From NCBI RefSeq assembly GCF_000972865.1, contig NZ_CP011144.1:2170001-2234000 (forward strand): a stretch of DNA of 64,000 nucleotides, written 5' to 3'. Source of the DNA: Pseudoxanthomonas suwonensis (lineage in GTDB: Bacteria; Pseudomonadota; Gammaproteobacteria; Xanthomonadales; Xanthomonadaceae). The position numbers were made by a program, and so were the translations under genes. Positions 47,009 through 55,987 of the stretch are shown in pieces (within the stretch, counting starts at the first letter, position 1; each line of letters begins with the position of its first letter). The notes beneath the pieces were generated by a model that was not told the origin of the DNA, made no database searches, and saw only the letters and a list, made by a program, of their open reading frames with translations.

Positions 47009-48535
47009 ATGAACAATCCCGACCAGGCAATCAGTCCCCGTCCCGTCAAGCGCGTCGTCATCGCCGGCGGAGGCACCGCCGGCTGGATGGCCGCCGCGGC
47101 ATTGTCCAAGACCCTGGGCAAGGTGCTGGACATCGTCCTGGTCGAGTCGGAGGAGATCGGCACGGTCGGTGTCGGCGAGGCCACCATCCCGACCCTGGTC
47201 ACCTTCCACCGCCTGCTCGACATCAAGGAGCAGGAGTACATGGCCGCGGTGCAGGGCACGGTCAAGCTGGGCATCTCCTTCGAGAACTGGAAGGACGTGG
47301 GCCACCGCTACATCCACTCCTTCGGCATCAGCGGCAAGGACCACTGGTCGGCCGGCTTCCAGAACTTCTGGCTGCGCGGGCGCAAGGAGGGCCTGGCCAG
47401 CGAGTACAGCGACTACTGCATCGAGCTTCAGGCCAGCCTGCAGGACCGCTTCTCGCACCTGCCGCGCTACCACGTCAATTACGCCTATCACATGGACGCG
47501 GCGCTGTACGCGCGCTACCTGCGCGGTTTCAGCGAGCGCTATGGCTGCAAGCGGGTCGAGGGCAAGATCGTGGACGTCGTCACCGACGGCGAGGGCTGCA
47601 TCTCGGCGCTGAAACTGGAGCGCGGCGAGGTGGTCGAGGGCGACCTGTTCATCGACTGCACCGGCTTCCGCGCGCTGCTGATCGGCAAGACCCTGGGCGT
47701 GGGCTACACCGACTGGTCGCAGTGGCTGTTCAACGACAGTGCATTGGCCACCCAGACCACCGCGGTGCGCGACGCGGTGCCCTACACCCGCGCGATCGCC
47801 GGAAAGGCGGGCTGGCAGTGGCGGATCCCGCTGCAGCACCGGGTCGGCAACGGCATCGTCTATTCCAGCCGCCACATGGGCGACGACGAGGCGCGCGCGG
47901 AGTTCCTCGGCAGCATCGAGGGCGAGGTGATCAAGCAGCCGTGGCCGGTGCGTTTCCAGCCAGGCCAGCGCCAGCAGTGCTGGGTGAAGAACTGTGTGGC
48001 CCTAGGCCTGGCCGGCAGCTTCATCGAGCCGCTGGAGTCGACCACGATCCACCTGATCCAGCGCGGAATCGTGCGCCTGCTGCAGGCCTTCCCGCACGCG
48101 ATCACCCAGCCGGCGATCGACGAGTACAACGCCCGGCTCAACGAGGAACTGCAGCACGTGCGCGACTTCGTGGTGATGCACTACCACATCAGCGACCGGC
48201 GCGATTCGCCGTACTGGCAGGAGATCGCGGAGATGCGCATCCCGGACACGCTGCGGCACAGGATCGAGCTGTTCCGCGAGACCGGCGAGGTGTTCAATGT
48301 GCCCGGCGAGCTGTTCGGGGTGAATTCCTGGGTCCAGGTGATGCTGGGGCAGGGCATCGAGCCGAAGCGCTACCACCCGACCGCCGACGTGATGAGCCAG
48401 GCCGACCTGGCGCGGTTCCTGGGCGACATCCGCCACAACGTGCTGCACACGGTGCGGCAGATGCCGTTGCACATGGACTACATGCGCAGCTACGCGCCGG
48501 CACCGGTGCCCGAGGCGGTGCGGCAGGCGGTCTAG
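47009..48535 (+). CDS. Flavin-dependent tryptophan-halogenase-like protein
   Basis: A 508-residue flavoprotein of the tryptophan halogenase family. The FAD motif is GGGTAGWMAA (residues 20-29). The lysine that carries the halide intermediate is expected at K86 (GTVKLGISF), the family motif WxWxIP is present as WQWRIP (269-274), and the glutamate motif is EPLESTTIHLI. All key positions of a working halogenase are thus kept. Relatives beside TonB receptors in Xanthomonas and Brevundimonas have been reported to brominate indoles, but natural substrates are unknown. The start is the ATG at 47009; a TTG at 46994 overlapping the previous stop is possible. No dedicated flavin reductase is visible. 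Confidence 0.9.
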   Translation: MNNPDQAISPRPVKRVVIAGGGTAGWMAAAALSKTLGKVLDIVLVESEEIGTVGVGEATIPTLVTFHRLLDIKEQEYMAAVQGTVKLGISFENWKDVGHRYIHSFGISGKDHWSAGFQNFWLRGRKEGLASEYSDYCIELQASLQDRFSHLPRYHVNYAYHMDAALYARYLRGFSERYGCKRVEGKIVDVVTDGEGCISALKLERGEVVEGDLFIDCTGFRALLIGKTLGVGYTDWSQWLFNDSALATQTTAVRDAVPYTRAIAGKAGWQWRIPLQHRVGNGIVYSSRHMGDDEARAEFLGSIEGEVIKQPWPVRFQPGQRQQCWVKNCVALGLAGSFIEPLESTTIHLIQRGIVRLLQAFPHAITQPAIDEYNARLNEELQHVRDFVVMHYHISDRRDSPYWQEIAEMRIPDTLRHRIELFRETGEVFNVPGELFGVNSWVQVMLGQGIEPKRYHPTADVMSQADLARFLGDIRHNVLHTVRQMPLHMDYMRSYAPAPVPEAVRQAV

Positions 48536-48596
48536 GCGACTCGCATGCGGTGACGGTGGCTCGCGGCGGAGCGTCCCGGTGCGAGGATGCGTATCT

Positions 48597-48800
48597 GTGC
48601 AAGCCGGTCCTGCCGGAGACACACCACATCGGTACAGGCGACTCTTTCGTGGTACCGACGCCCGTGTCGCCCACTGAAGTGAGCTCCTACAGAAGAGCCG
48701 CCGCACTGCGGCTGTTGTAGGAGCCGGGTTCAGCCGGCGACACGACGCCGTCGGCACAGGCGACACCCCACGGTTCCGACCCGTGTCGCCGCACGACAGG
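48597..48800. repeat. Two GTAG-type palindromic repeats, both partly degenerate
   Basis: The first (about 48597-48690) has a decayed left end and a right arm of the CCCACTGAAGTGAG type ending in CTAC. The second starts at 48717 with GTAGGAGCCGGGTTCAGCC and loses its right end near 48800. They lie between the convergent halogenase-like and GST genes. Confidence 0.75.
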
Positions 48801-48814
48801 CGCCTTAATGAAAC

Positions 48815-49501
48815 TCAACGCCCAAACAGCTGCTTGCGCTCTTCCTCGCTCAACGGCTTGCCCGCATTCGGGTTGACCTGCGCGGCAAGGGCGTAGGCGC
48901 GCTGGGTGGCCGGGCGCGCGGCGATGGCGGCGTGCCAGCGGCGCAATTCCGGGTACGGCTCCAGGTCCAGCGGCGCCTTGGTGTAGGGATTGATCCACGG
49001 CCAGGCGGCCATGTCGGCGATGGTGTAGTCGTTGCCGGCGATGAAGGCGCGGCCGGCCAGGCGCTTGTCGAGCACGCCGAGCAGGCGCTGGACCTCGCGG
49101 GTGTAGCGGTCGATGGCATAGGGGATGGGCTCGGGCGCATAGACGGCGAAGTGGCCGTACTGGCCGGTCATCGGCCCCAGGCCGGCCATCTGCCACATCA
49201 GCCACTGGTTGACCTCGACCTTCTGCCGCACATCGGCGCCGAAGAAACGGCCGGTCTTGTTGGCCAGGTACAGCAGGATGGCGCCGGACTCGAACACGCT
49301 CAGCGGCCCGCCGCCGTCGGCCGGGGCGTGGTCGATGATCGCCGGCATCTTGTTGTTGGGCGAGAACGTCAGGAACTCCGGCTGGAACTGGTCGCCCTTG
49401 CCGATGTCGACCGGCCTGATCGTGTAGGGCAGGCCGGCCTCCTCGAGGAACAGGGTGATCTTGTGGCCGTTGGGTGTGGGCCAGTAGTAGAGGTCGATCA
49501 T
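48815..49501 (-). CDS. Nu-class glutathione S-transferase / disulfide-bond oxidoreductase (YfcG-like)
   Basis: A 228-residue GST. The N-terminal thioredoxin-fold half begins MIDLYYWPTPNGHKITLFLEE, and the region GKGDQFQPEFLTFSPNNKMPAI then PLSVFESGAILLYLA closely follows E. coli YfcG. The helical half contains NDYTIADMAAWPWI. YfcG-type proteins use glutathione disulfide rather than conjugating drugs, and lack the usual catalytic Tyr/Ser. GGAGCCC precedes the ATG. No operon partner is present. Confidence 0.92.
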   Translation of the reverse strand: MIDLYYWPTPNGHKITLFLEEAGLPYTIRPVDIGKGDQFQPEFLTFSPNNKMPAIIDHAPADGGGPLSVFESGAILLYLANKTGRFFGADVRQKVEVNQWLMWQMAGLGPMTGQYGHFAVYAPEPIPYAIDRYTREVQRLLGVLDKRLAGRAFIAGNDYTIADMAAWPWINPYTKAPLDLEPYPELRRWHAAIAARPATQRAYALAAQVNPNAGKPLSEEERKQLFGR

Positions 49502-49672
49502 GGCGGGCTCCTGGGGAGGGGCGTTGCGGAGGGGAGGCCGCGAGTGTAGGTCGCGGCGCCGCGCCGGGGATGGATCACACCGTTCCGGGACGGGCCTGGC
49601 GGCCCACCGGGCGCTTGGCAGCCCGCCGCGCGGCCGCTAACCTGCGCCGTCCATTCCGCACCGCAGCATCCA

Positions 49673-50233
49673 ATGTCGCACCCCCACACCGTCGGCGCGC
49701 CGCGCCTGAGCCCGCTCTCCACCCTGATCTTCGCCTCGCGCTGGCTGCAGCTGCCGCTGTACCTGGGCCTGATCGTGGCCCAGTGCGTGTACGTGTTCCT
49801 GTTCGGCAAGGAACTGTGGCACCTGATCCAGGTCGCGCCGTCGATGGGCGAGCAGCAGATCATGCTGATCGTGCTGGGGCTGATCGACGTGGTGATGATC
49901 TCCAACCTGCTGGTGATGGTGATCGTCGGCGGCTACGAGACCTTCGTCTCGCGCCTGCGCCTGGAGGGCCACCCCGACCAGCCGGAGTGGCTGAGCCACG
50001 TCAACGCCTCGGTGCTGAAGGTGAAGCTGGCGATGGCAATCATCGGCATTTCCTCGATCCACCTGCTCAAGACCTTCATCGAGGCCGGGACACTCGGCAC
50101 CGACGGCACCAAGTACACCGAGGCCGGCGTGCTGTGGCAGACCATCATCCATGTCGTGTTCATCCTCTCGGCCATCGGCATCGCCTGGACCGACCGGCTG
50201 ATGGCGGGAGGCAACGGCAAGCAGGCGCACTGA
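49673..50233 (+). CDS. yqhA: YqhA/UPF0114 family inner-membrane protein
   Basis: A 186-residue protein with four hydrophobic segments: LPLYLGLIVAQCVYVFLFG, IMLIVLGLIDVVMISNLLVMVIVGGYETFVS, KLAMAIIGISSIHLLKTFI and IIHVVFILSAIGIAWTDRL. The last pair carries the family signature GISSIHLLK. The function is unknown. A possible -10 (TAACCT) lies roughly 35 nt before the ATG. It stands alone. Confidence 0.9.
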   Translation: MSHPHTVGAPRLSPLSTLIFASRWLQLPLYLGLIVAQCVYVFLFGKELWHLIQVAPSMGEQQIMLIVLGLIDVVMISNLLVMVIVGGYETFVSRLRLEGHPDQPEWLSHVNASVLKVKLAMAIIGISSIHLLKTFIEAGTLGTDGTKYTEAGVLWQTIIHVVFILSAIGIAWTDRLMAGGNGKQAH

Positions 50234-50254
50234 ACCGACGCGCCACCAGCCTCT

Positions 50255-50452
50255 GCAGGAGCCCATCCACGGGCATCACGGGCGTCGCCTGGGCCGACGG
50301 CGTCGTGTCGCCGGCTGAACCCGGCTCCTACACCAGCCGCGGCGCCGCCGCCTTTTGTAGGAGCCCACTTCAGTGGGCGACACGGGCGTCGGGGGCATGA
50401 GGGAGTCGCCTGAGTCGAGGAGGCATGTCGCCTGCCGGAGCCCGGCTCCTGC
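50255..50452. repeat. Two GTAG-type palindromic repeats
   Basis: A shortened element (50255-50331, starting GCAGGAGCCC) and a full one (50357-50452, left arm GCCCACTTCAGTGGGC) fill the space between yqhA and uvrD. The second ends only about 20 bp before the uvrD -10 box. Confidence 0.8.
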
Positions 50453-50473
50453 AGCCAGCAGCGCGGCACCGCG

Positions 50474-50479
50474 TAAAAT
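50474..50479 (+). promoter_or_regulatory. -10 hexamer predicting a leaderless uvrD transcript
   Basis: TAAAAT is separated from the uvrD ATG at 50486 by the six bases GCCGGC. No Shine-Dalgarno sequence fits between them. Confidence 0.5.
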
Positions 50480-50485
50480 GCCGGC

Positions 50486-52663
50486 ATGGATGTCTCCCAC
50501 CTGCTCGACGACCTCAACGCCGCCCAGCGCGAGGCCGTGTCCGCCCCGCCCGGTCATTACCTGGTGCTGGCCGGCGCCGGCTCCGGCAAGACCCGGGTCC
50601 TGACCCACCGCATCGCCTGGCTGAACGAGGTCCTGGGCGTGCCGGCGCATGGGATCCTGGCGGTCACCTTCACCAACAAGGCCGCCGGCGAGATGCGCGC
50701 GCGCGCCGATGCGCAGCTGCGCCACGGCGCGCGCGGGATGTGGATCGGCACCTTCCACGGCATCGCCCACCGCCTGCTGCGTCTGCACTGGAACGAGGCG
50801 CGCCTGCCCGAGGCGTTCCAGGTGCTGGACAGCGACGACCAGCTGCGGCTGGTCAAGCGCGTGGCCCAGCAGCTGGAGCTGGACGACGGCCGCTTCCCGC
50901 CGCGCCAGATCGCCTGGTGGATCAATGCGCAGAAGGACGAAGGCCGGCGCCCGCAGCACATCCAGCCCGGCGACGACCCGTGGACCGACGCGCTGCGCCG
51001 CGCCTACGCGCTGTACCAGGAGCGCTGCGACCGCGCCGGCCTGGTCGACTTCGCCGAACTGCTGCTGCGCGCGCACGAGTTGCTGCGCGACACCCCGGCG
51101 CTGCTGGCCCACTACCGCACCCGCTTCCGCGACCTGCTGGTCGACGAGTTCCAGGACACCAACGCGATCCAGTACGCCTTCGTCCGGGTGCTGGCCGGCG
51201 ATACGGGCCGGGTGTTCGTGGTCGGCGACGACGACCAGGCGATCTACGGCTGGCGCGGGGCCAAGGTCGAGAACGTGCAGCAGTTCCTGCGCGATTTCCC
51301 GGGCGCGAAGACCATCCGCCTGGAGCAGAACTACCGCTCCAGCGCCAACATCCTCAACGCCGCCAACGCGGTGATCGCGCACAATCCCGACCGCATCGGC
51401 AAGCAGCTGTGGACCGACAGTGGCGAGGGCGAGCCGGTGGACGTGTACGCGGCCTACAACGAGATGGACGAGGCCCGCTTCGTGGTCGAGCGCATCCGCC
51501 AGTGGATGCGCGACGGCGGCAGCTGGCGCGAGGCGGCGGTGCTCTACCGCAGCAACGCGCAATCGCGCGCGCTGGAGGAAGTGCTGCTGGCCGAGCAGGT
51601 GCCGTACCGGGTCTATGGCGGCATGCGCTTCTTCGAGCGCGCCGAGATCAAGGACACCCTGGCCTACCTGCGCCTGGTCGCCAGCCGTGCCGACGACGCG
51701 GCCTTCGAGCGCACGGTGAACACGCCGACGCGCGGGATAGGCGACCGCACCCTCGACGAAGTACGCCGGCGCGCACGCGAATCCTCGATCTCGCTGTGGC
51801 AGGCCGCCACCGCGCTGGTGTCGCAGAACGCGCTGGCGGCGCGCGCGCGCAACGCGGTGGCCGGCTTCCTCAACCTGGTCGAATCGCTGGACGCGGAAAC
51901 CACCGACCTGGCGCTGAAGGACCGGGTCGACCACGTGCTGGCCCGATCGGGCCTGCGCGAGCACTGGGCCAGCGAGGCGCGCGGCCAGCTCGACGCCGAG
52001 TCGCGGCTGGAGAACCTGGACGAACTGGTCTCGGTGGCCTCGCGCTTTTCCCGTGCTGAACTCGACGACGACCAGGAGAGCATGAGCGAGCTGGTCGCGT
52101 TCCTGTCCTACGCGGCGCTGGAGGCCGGCGAGGGCCAGGCCCAGGCCGACGAGGACGGGGTGCAGCTGATGACCCTGCACTCGGCCAAGGGCCTGGAGTT
52201 CCCGCTGGTGTTCCTGGTCGGGGTGGAGGAGGGCGTGTTCCCGAGCAGCAAGTCGTTGGAGGAGAGCGGGCGGCTGGAGGAGGAGCGGCGGCTGGCCTAC
52301 GTCGGCATCACCCGTGCTCGGCACAAGCTGGTGCTGACCTACGCCGAGAGCCGGCGCATCCACGGCATGGACATGTACGGCATGCCCTCGCGCTTCCTGC
52401 GCGAGATCCCCGGCCACCTGCTCAACGAGGTGCGACCGCGGGTGCAGGTGGCCCGGCCGATGGCCGCGGCGCCGCGGATGGCCCACCCGGTGCTGGAGAC
52501 GCCGTCGCTGAAGCTGGGCCAGGGCGTGGTGCACGCCAGCTTCGGCCGCGGCATCGTCACCGACTATGAGGGCAGCGGCGCGCACGCGCGGGTGCAGGTC
52601 AACTTCGACGACGCCGGCAGCAAGTGGCTGGTGCTGGCCTTCGCCAAGCTGCAGCCGCTGTAG
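50486..52663 (+). CDS. uvrD: DNA helicase II
   Basis: A 725-residue superfamily 1A 3'-5' helicase acting in nucleotide excision and mismatch repair. Motif I is GAGSGKT (residues 30-36), followed by VTFTNKAAGEMRAR, IGTFHGIAHRLLR, DEFQDTNAIQY, VGDDDQAIYGWRGA, LEQNYRSSANIL, LMTLHSAKGLEFPLVFLVGVEEG and the late YVGITRARHKLVLTY. Length equals that of UvrD and the C-terminal FGRGIVTDYEG segment fits UvrD rather than Rep. The ATG is supported by the -10 box 6 nt upstream. The stop TAG (52661-52663) is the start of a GTAG repeat array, giving the ending KLQPL. Confidence 0.96.
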   Translation: MDVSHLLDDLNAAQREAVSAPPGHYLVLAGAGSGKTRVLTHRIAWLNEVLGVPAHGILAVTFTNKAAGEMRARADAQLRHGARGMWIGTFHGIAHRLLRLHWNEARLPEAFQVLDSDDQLRLVKRVAQQLELDDGRFPPRQIAWWINAQKDEGRRPQHIQPGDDPWTDALRRAYALYQERCDRAGLVDFAELLLRAHELLRDTPALLAHYRTRFRDLLVDEFQDTNAIQYAFVRVLAGDTGRVFVVGDDDQAIYGWRGAKVENVQQFLRDFPGAKTIRLEQNYRSSANILNAANAVIAHNPDRIGKQLWTDSGEGEPVDVYAAYNEMDEARFVVERIRQWMRDGGSWREAAVLYRSNAQSRALEEVLLAEQVPYRVYGGMRFFERAEIKDTLAYLRLVASRADDAAFERTVNTPTRGIGDRTLDEVRRRARESSISLWQAATALVSQNALAARARNAVAGFLNLVESLDAETTDLALKDRVDHVLARSGLREHWASEARGQLDAESRLENLDELVSVASRFSRAELDDDQESMSELVAFLSYAALEAGEGQAQADEDGVQLMTLHSAKGLEFPLVFLVGVEEGVFPSSKSLEESGRLEEERRLAYVGITRARHKLVLTYAESRRIHGMDMYGMPSRFLREIPGHLLNEVRPRVQVARPMAAAPRMAHPVLETPSLKLGQGVVHASFGRGIVTDYEGSGAHARVQVNFDDAGSKWLVLAFAKLQPL

Positions 52664-53119
52664 GAGCCGGGCTTGCCCGCGACGCGACGCCGTCGGCACA
52701 GGCGACGTCCTCGTGACCCCGACGCCCGTGTTGCCGACTGAAGTCAGCTCCTACAAATGAGTGGCCGCGTCGCGGCGGTTGTAGGAGCCGGGTTCAGCCG
52801 GCGACCCGACGCCATCGGCACAGGCGACGCCCTCATGATTCCGACGCCCATGTCGCCGACTGAAGTCAGCTCCTACAGAAAGGCGGTCGCGTCGTAGCGG
52901 TTGCAGGAGCCGGGTTCAGCCGGCGACCCGACGCCGTCGGCACAGGCGACATCTTTGTGACCCCGACGCCCGTGTCGCCGACTGAAGTCAGCTCCTACAG
53001 AAAGGCGGTCGCGTCGTAGCGGTTGCAGGAGCCGGGTTCAGCCGGCGACCCGACGCCGCCGGCCCAGGCGACGCCCTCGCGTTTCCGACGCCCGTGTCGC
53101 CAGCAAGCTGGGCTTCTAC
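52660..53119. repeat. Tandem array of four GTAG-type repeats
   Basis: Elements at 52660-52754, 52781-52876, 52903-52998 and 53025-53119 recur with a period of about 122 bp. The spacers between elements 2, 3 and 4 are near-identical (AAAGGCGGTCGCGTCGTAGC), so part of the array grew by tandem duplication. Most arms pair a TTCAGCC left hairpin with a TGAAGTCAG right hairpin. It occupies nearly all of the 525 bp between uvrD and the stress-protein gene. Confidence 0.88.
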
Positions 53120-53188
53120 AGGAGGCACGCGGTTGCCTGATCGCCGCGGCGGGTGTGCAATGCGGGCACGCCCCCGCAGGAGCCCGCC

Positions 53189-53635
53189 ATGTACGACCGC
53201 ATCCTGATCGCGACCGATGGCTCGGACCTGGCCGGCAAGGGCCTGCGCCATGGCCTGACGCTGGCCGGTGCGCTGCGCGTGCCGGTGGTGCTGGTGACCG
53301 TGACCGAGCCGTGGATGCCGGCCTTCGACGACGCGCTGGCGCTGTCGGCCGATCCGGCGATGCAGCAGGAATACCGCGAGGGCTGCGCGCAATCGGCGCA
53401 GCGCATCCTCGAGGACGCGCTGGCCCAGGCCGCCGCCGCCGGGGTGGCCTGCGAGACGGTGCACGTGCCCGATGGCTATCCGGCGGAGGCGATCGTCCAG
53501 GCCGCCGGCGAGCATGGCGCCGGGCTGGTGGTGATGGCCTCGCACGGCCGGCGCGGGTTGGGCCGGGTGCTGCTCGGCAGCCAGACCCAGGCGGTGCTGG
53601 CCAAGTCGGCTGTGCCGGTGCTGGTGGTGCGCTGA
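53189..53635 (+). CDS. Universal stress protein (UspA family)
   Basis: A 148-residue single-domain Usp protein beginning MYDRILIATDGSDLAGKGL, with the ATP-binding signature ASHGRRGLGRVLLGSQTQAVL (G-2x-G-9x-G-S/T) near residues 117-137 and the end VPVLVVR. It probably binds ATP and dimerises. CAGGAG precedes the ATG. It is isolated between two repeat arrays. Confidence 0.93.
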   Translation: MYDRILIATDGSDLAGKGLRHGLTLAGALRVPVVLVTVTEPWMPAFDDALALSADPAMQQEYREGCAQSAQRILEDALAQAAAAGVACETVHVPDGYPAEAIVQAAGEHGAGLVVMASHGRRGLGRVLLGSQTQAVLAKSAVPVLVVR

Positions 53636-53671
53636 CGGTCGGAAACGACGGTCGCTACCGTGTTCCTGGAT

Positions 53672-54122
53672 GCAGGAGCCCGTCTGCGGGTGACACATTG
53701 CGGCAAGAGGGCGTCGCCCGCGCCCAAGAGGCGTCGGGTCACGGGCAAGCCCGGCTCCTGCACCCGTCGCGCCGGCGTTTGTGTGTAGGAGCCCAGCTTG
53801 CTGGAGACACGGGCGTCGGAATCACGAGGACGTCGCCTGTGCCGACGGCGTCGGGTCGCGGGCTGAATCCGGTTCCTACAACCGCCGCGGCGCGGCCGCT
53901 CTTCTGTAGGAGCCCACTTCAGTGGGCGACATGGGCGTCGGAATCATGAGGGCGTCGCCTGTGCCGGCGTCGTCGTGTCGCCGGCTGAACCCGGCTCCTA
54001 CAACCGCTGAGGCGCGGCCGCTCTTCTGTAGGAGCCGACTTCAGTCGGCGACACGGGCGTCGGGGTCACGAAGATGTCGCCTGTGCCGATGGCGTCGTGT
54101 CGCGGGCAAGCCCGGCTCCTGC
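53672..54122. repeat. Second array of four GTAG-type repeats
   Basis: Elements at 53672-53761, 53785-53879, 53906-54001 and 54028-54122 alternate arm types (CGTCTGCGGG, CCAGCTTGCTGG, CCCACTTCAGTGGG, CCGACTTCAGTCGG). Unlike the array at 52660, the units differ clearly, suggesting independent acquisition or gene-conversion mixing. They fill the 500-bp gap before mntP. Confidence 0.85.
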
Positions 54123-54135
54123 AACAGAAGCGCTG

Positions 54136-54705
54136 TCAGGCCGCGCCGGTCAGGTGCTCGTACAGGATCGCCGCGCCGATCAGGATCATGATCGCGCCGC
54201 CGACGATCTCGGCGCGCTTGCCGGCCAGCGCGCCGAGCACGCGGCCGAGCATGATCCCGGCGGTGACCATGACCAGGGTACACAGGCCGATCACCGCGGC
54301 GACCAGGCCGATCGGCGCATCGAGGAAGGCCAGGCTCACGCCCACCGCCATCGCGTCGATGCTGGTGCCCAGGCCGGTGGCGGCCAGGCTCCAGAAGCCG
54401 TGCCGGCGCGGCGCCTCCTCGGCGCCGTCGTCGGGCCGGGTGCCGTTCCAGATCATGTGCAGGCCGAGCAGGCCGAGCACCGCGAACGCAATCCAGTGGT
54501 CCCAGGCGGTGATGTAGCGCGAGGCCGCGGTGCCGAGCAGCCAGCCGATGACCGGGGTGATCGCCTCTATCACGCCGAAGATCAGGCCGGCGCGCAACGC
54601 CTCGGAGAACCGTGGACGCCGCATTGCCGCGCCCTTGCCGACCGCCGCGGCGAAGGCATCGGTCGACATCGCGATGCCGATCAGCAGGATCGAGAACAGG
54701 TTCAT
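54136..54705 (-). CDS. mntP: Manganese efflux pump MntP
   Basis: A 189-residue six-helix inner-membrane exporter of Mn(II). The two symmetric halves carry the family motifs [14 protein letters not shown] and [19 protein letters not shown], whose aspartates line the transport path. Length equals that of E. coli MntP. Expression is expected to rise with manganese through the riboswitch in its roughly 190-nt leader. Convergent neighbours are only repeats. Confidence 0.96.
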   Translation of the reverse strand: MNLFSILLIGIAMSTDAFAAAVGKGAAMRRPRFSEALRAGLIFGVIEAITPVIGWLLGTAASRYITAWDHWIAFAVLGLLGLHMIWNGTRPDDGAEEAPRRHGFWSLAATGLGTSIDAMAVGVSLAFLDAPIGLVAAVIGLCTLVMVTAGIMLGRVLGALAGKRAEIVGGAIMILIGAAILYEHLTGAA

Positions 54706-54773
54706 GCGGGCTACCGGGCTGGAAGGGCGGACACGGCCCGCCAGCGTCCAACCGTGGACGCGCCGGCAGGCCG

Positions 54774-54897
54774 TTGGTCTCGCCAGGCCCGGTGGTGGTC
54801 ACCACGGGTGTCCGCGCCACGGCCGCAGCGGGCCGAGCATGTTGACGCGGACGCTCCGGCTAAGCGCGCGGAGCAGGCTACTCCCCAAGGGAAGGCG
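54774..54897 (-). ncRNA. yybP-ykoY manganese riboswitch
   Basis: Read on the minus strand the leader begins CCTTCCCTTGGGGAGTAGCC, which contains the invariant GGGGAGTAGC of this riboswitch class, and then CGTCAACATGCTCG. It ends with GTGGTGACCACCACCGG and GGCGAGACC, the conserved 3' strand. A -10-like TATCCT (54906-54901) just upstream sets the transcript start near 54894. It lies directly ahead of mntP, as in other gammaproteobacteria, and should turn the gene on when Mn(II) is high. Confidence 0.92.
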
Positions 54898-55038
54898 CGC
54901 AGGATACCACGGCGTCCGCTGGCCTCCGGACGCCGCGCCCGGTGCGTTCATGTGCCGATGTGCACATGCGGGTAGCGCCGGCGACGGTAGGATCGGGGAT
55001 CCGGCCGCCCCGCGCCGTCCGTCCACGGAGCCACGACC

Positions 55039-55977
55039 ATGCACTCGCATTCGCGCCGCCGCTTCCTCAATTCCGCGCTCGCCACCTCGGTCCTCGCCGG
55101 GCTCGGGGCGATGGCCGGGCCGGGCCGCGTGTTCGCCGCGCCCGCGCCGGGCGCGATGCTGACCCGGCCGATCCCCTCCAGCGGTGAACTGCTGCCGGTG
55201 ATCGGCGCCGGCACCTCGGGCAGCTACGACGTGGACATCGGCTCGCCCGAATACGCCCAGCTGCAGGAGGTGGTGAAGATCTTCTTCGAGGGCGGCGCGC
55301 GGGTGATCGACACCGCGCCCAACTACGGCCGCTCGGACACGGTGGTCGGCAGCCTGCTGGAGGACGGCGGTTGGCGCGACAAGGCCTTCATCGCCACCAA
55401 GATCGCCGCCGACAGCCGCCAGGCGGCCGAGGCGCAGTGGGCCGAATCGCTGCGCCGGCTGCGCACCGACAAGGTCGAGCTGCTGCAGGTCCACAACCTG
55501 CGCGACTGGCAGCGTCAGCTGCCCTATGCGCGCGAGCTCAAGGCGCAGGGCAAGACCAAGTACGTGGGCGTGACCCACTACGTCGACGCCGGCCTGCCCG
55601 AACTGGAGCGGATCCTGCGCAGCGAGCCGCTGGACTTCATCCAGATCCACTACTCGGTCAACTCGACCCGTGCCGCGGACACGGTGCTGCCGCTGGCCCA
55701 GGACAAGGGCGTGGCGGTGCTGATCAACCGCGTCTTCGACGACGGCAAGCTGTTCGCCAAGGTCAAGGACGTGCCGCTGCCGGCCTGGGCCGGCGAGGTC
55801 GGGGTGACGTCGTGGGCGCAGATGTTCCTGAAGTTCGCGATCAGCCATCCGGCGGTCACGGCGGTGATCCCGGCTACCGGCAAGCCCGAGCGCCAGCGCG
55901 ACCAGCTCAAGGCCGGCAGCGGTCCGCTGCTGAGCGCGGCGCAGCAGCAGGAACTGGTCCGCCAGTTCTCCGCCTGA
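55039..55977 (+). CDS. Tat-exported aldo/keto reductase-like protein
   Basis: A 312-residue protein with a twin-arginine signal (SRRRFLNSALATSVLAG) and an aldo/keto reductase TIM barrel. Barrel marks are the ARVIDTAPNYGRSDTVVG segment (Asp and Tyr of the catalytic tetrad), FIATKIAAD (Lys), LLQVHNLRD (His in place) and VIPATGKPERQRDQL for cofactor binding. Export by Tat fits folding with a nicotinamide cofactor in the cytoplasm. The substrate is unknown. It is followed after 10 bp by the NTT-like transporter and probably co-transcribed with it. Confidence 0.88.
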   Translation: MHSHSRRRFLNSALATSVLAGLGAMAGPGRVFAAPAPGAMLTRPIPSSGELLPVIGAGTSGSYDVDIGSPEYAQLQEVVKIFFEGGARVIDTAPNYGRSDTVVGSLLEDGGWRDKAFIATKIAADSRQAAEAQWAESLRRLRTDKVELLQVHNLRDWQRQLPYARELKAQGKTKYVGVTHYVDAGLPELERILRSEPLDFIQIHYSVNSTRAADTVLPLAQDKGVAVLINRVFDDGKLFAKVKDVPLPAWAGEVGVTSWAQMFLKFAISHPAVTAVIPATGKPERQRDQLKAGSGPLLSAAQQQELVRQFSA

Positions 55978-55987
55978 GCAGCGCGGC

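Noticed and set aside
52660..53119. Possible CRISPR array in the tandem repeats after uvrD
   Set aside because: Units are about 95 bp, palindromic over their whole length, with near-identical spacers and no cas genes nearby. They are REP/BIME-type elements.
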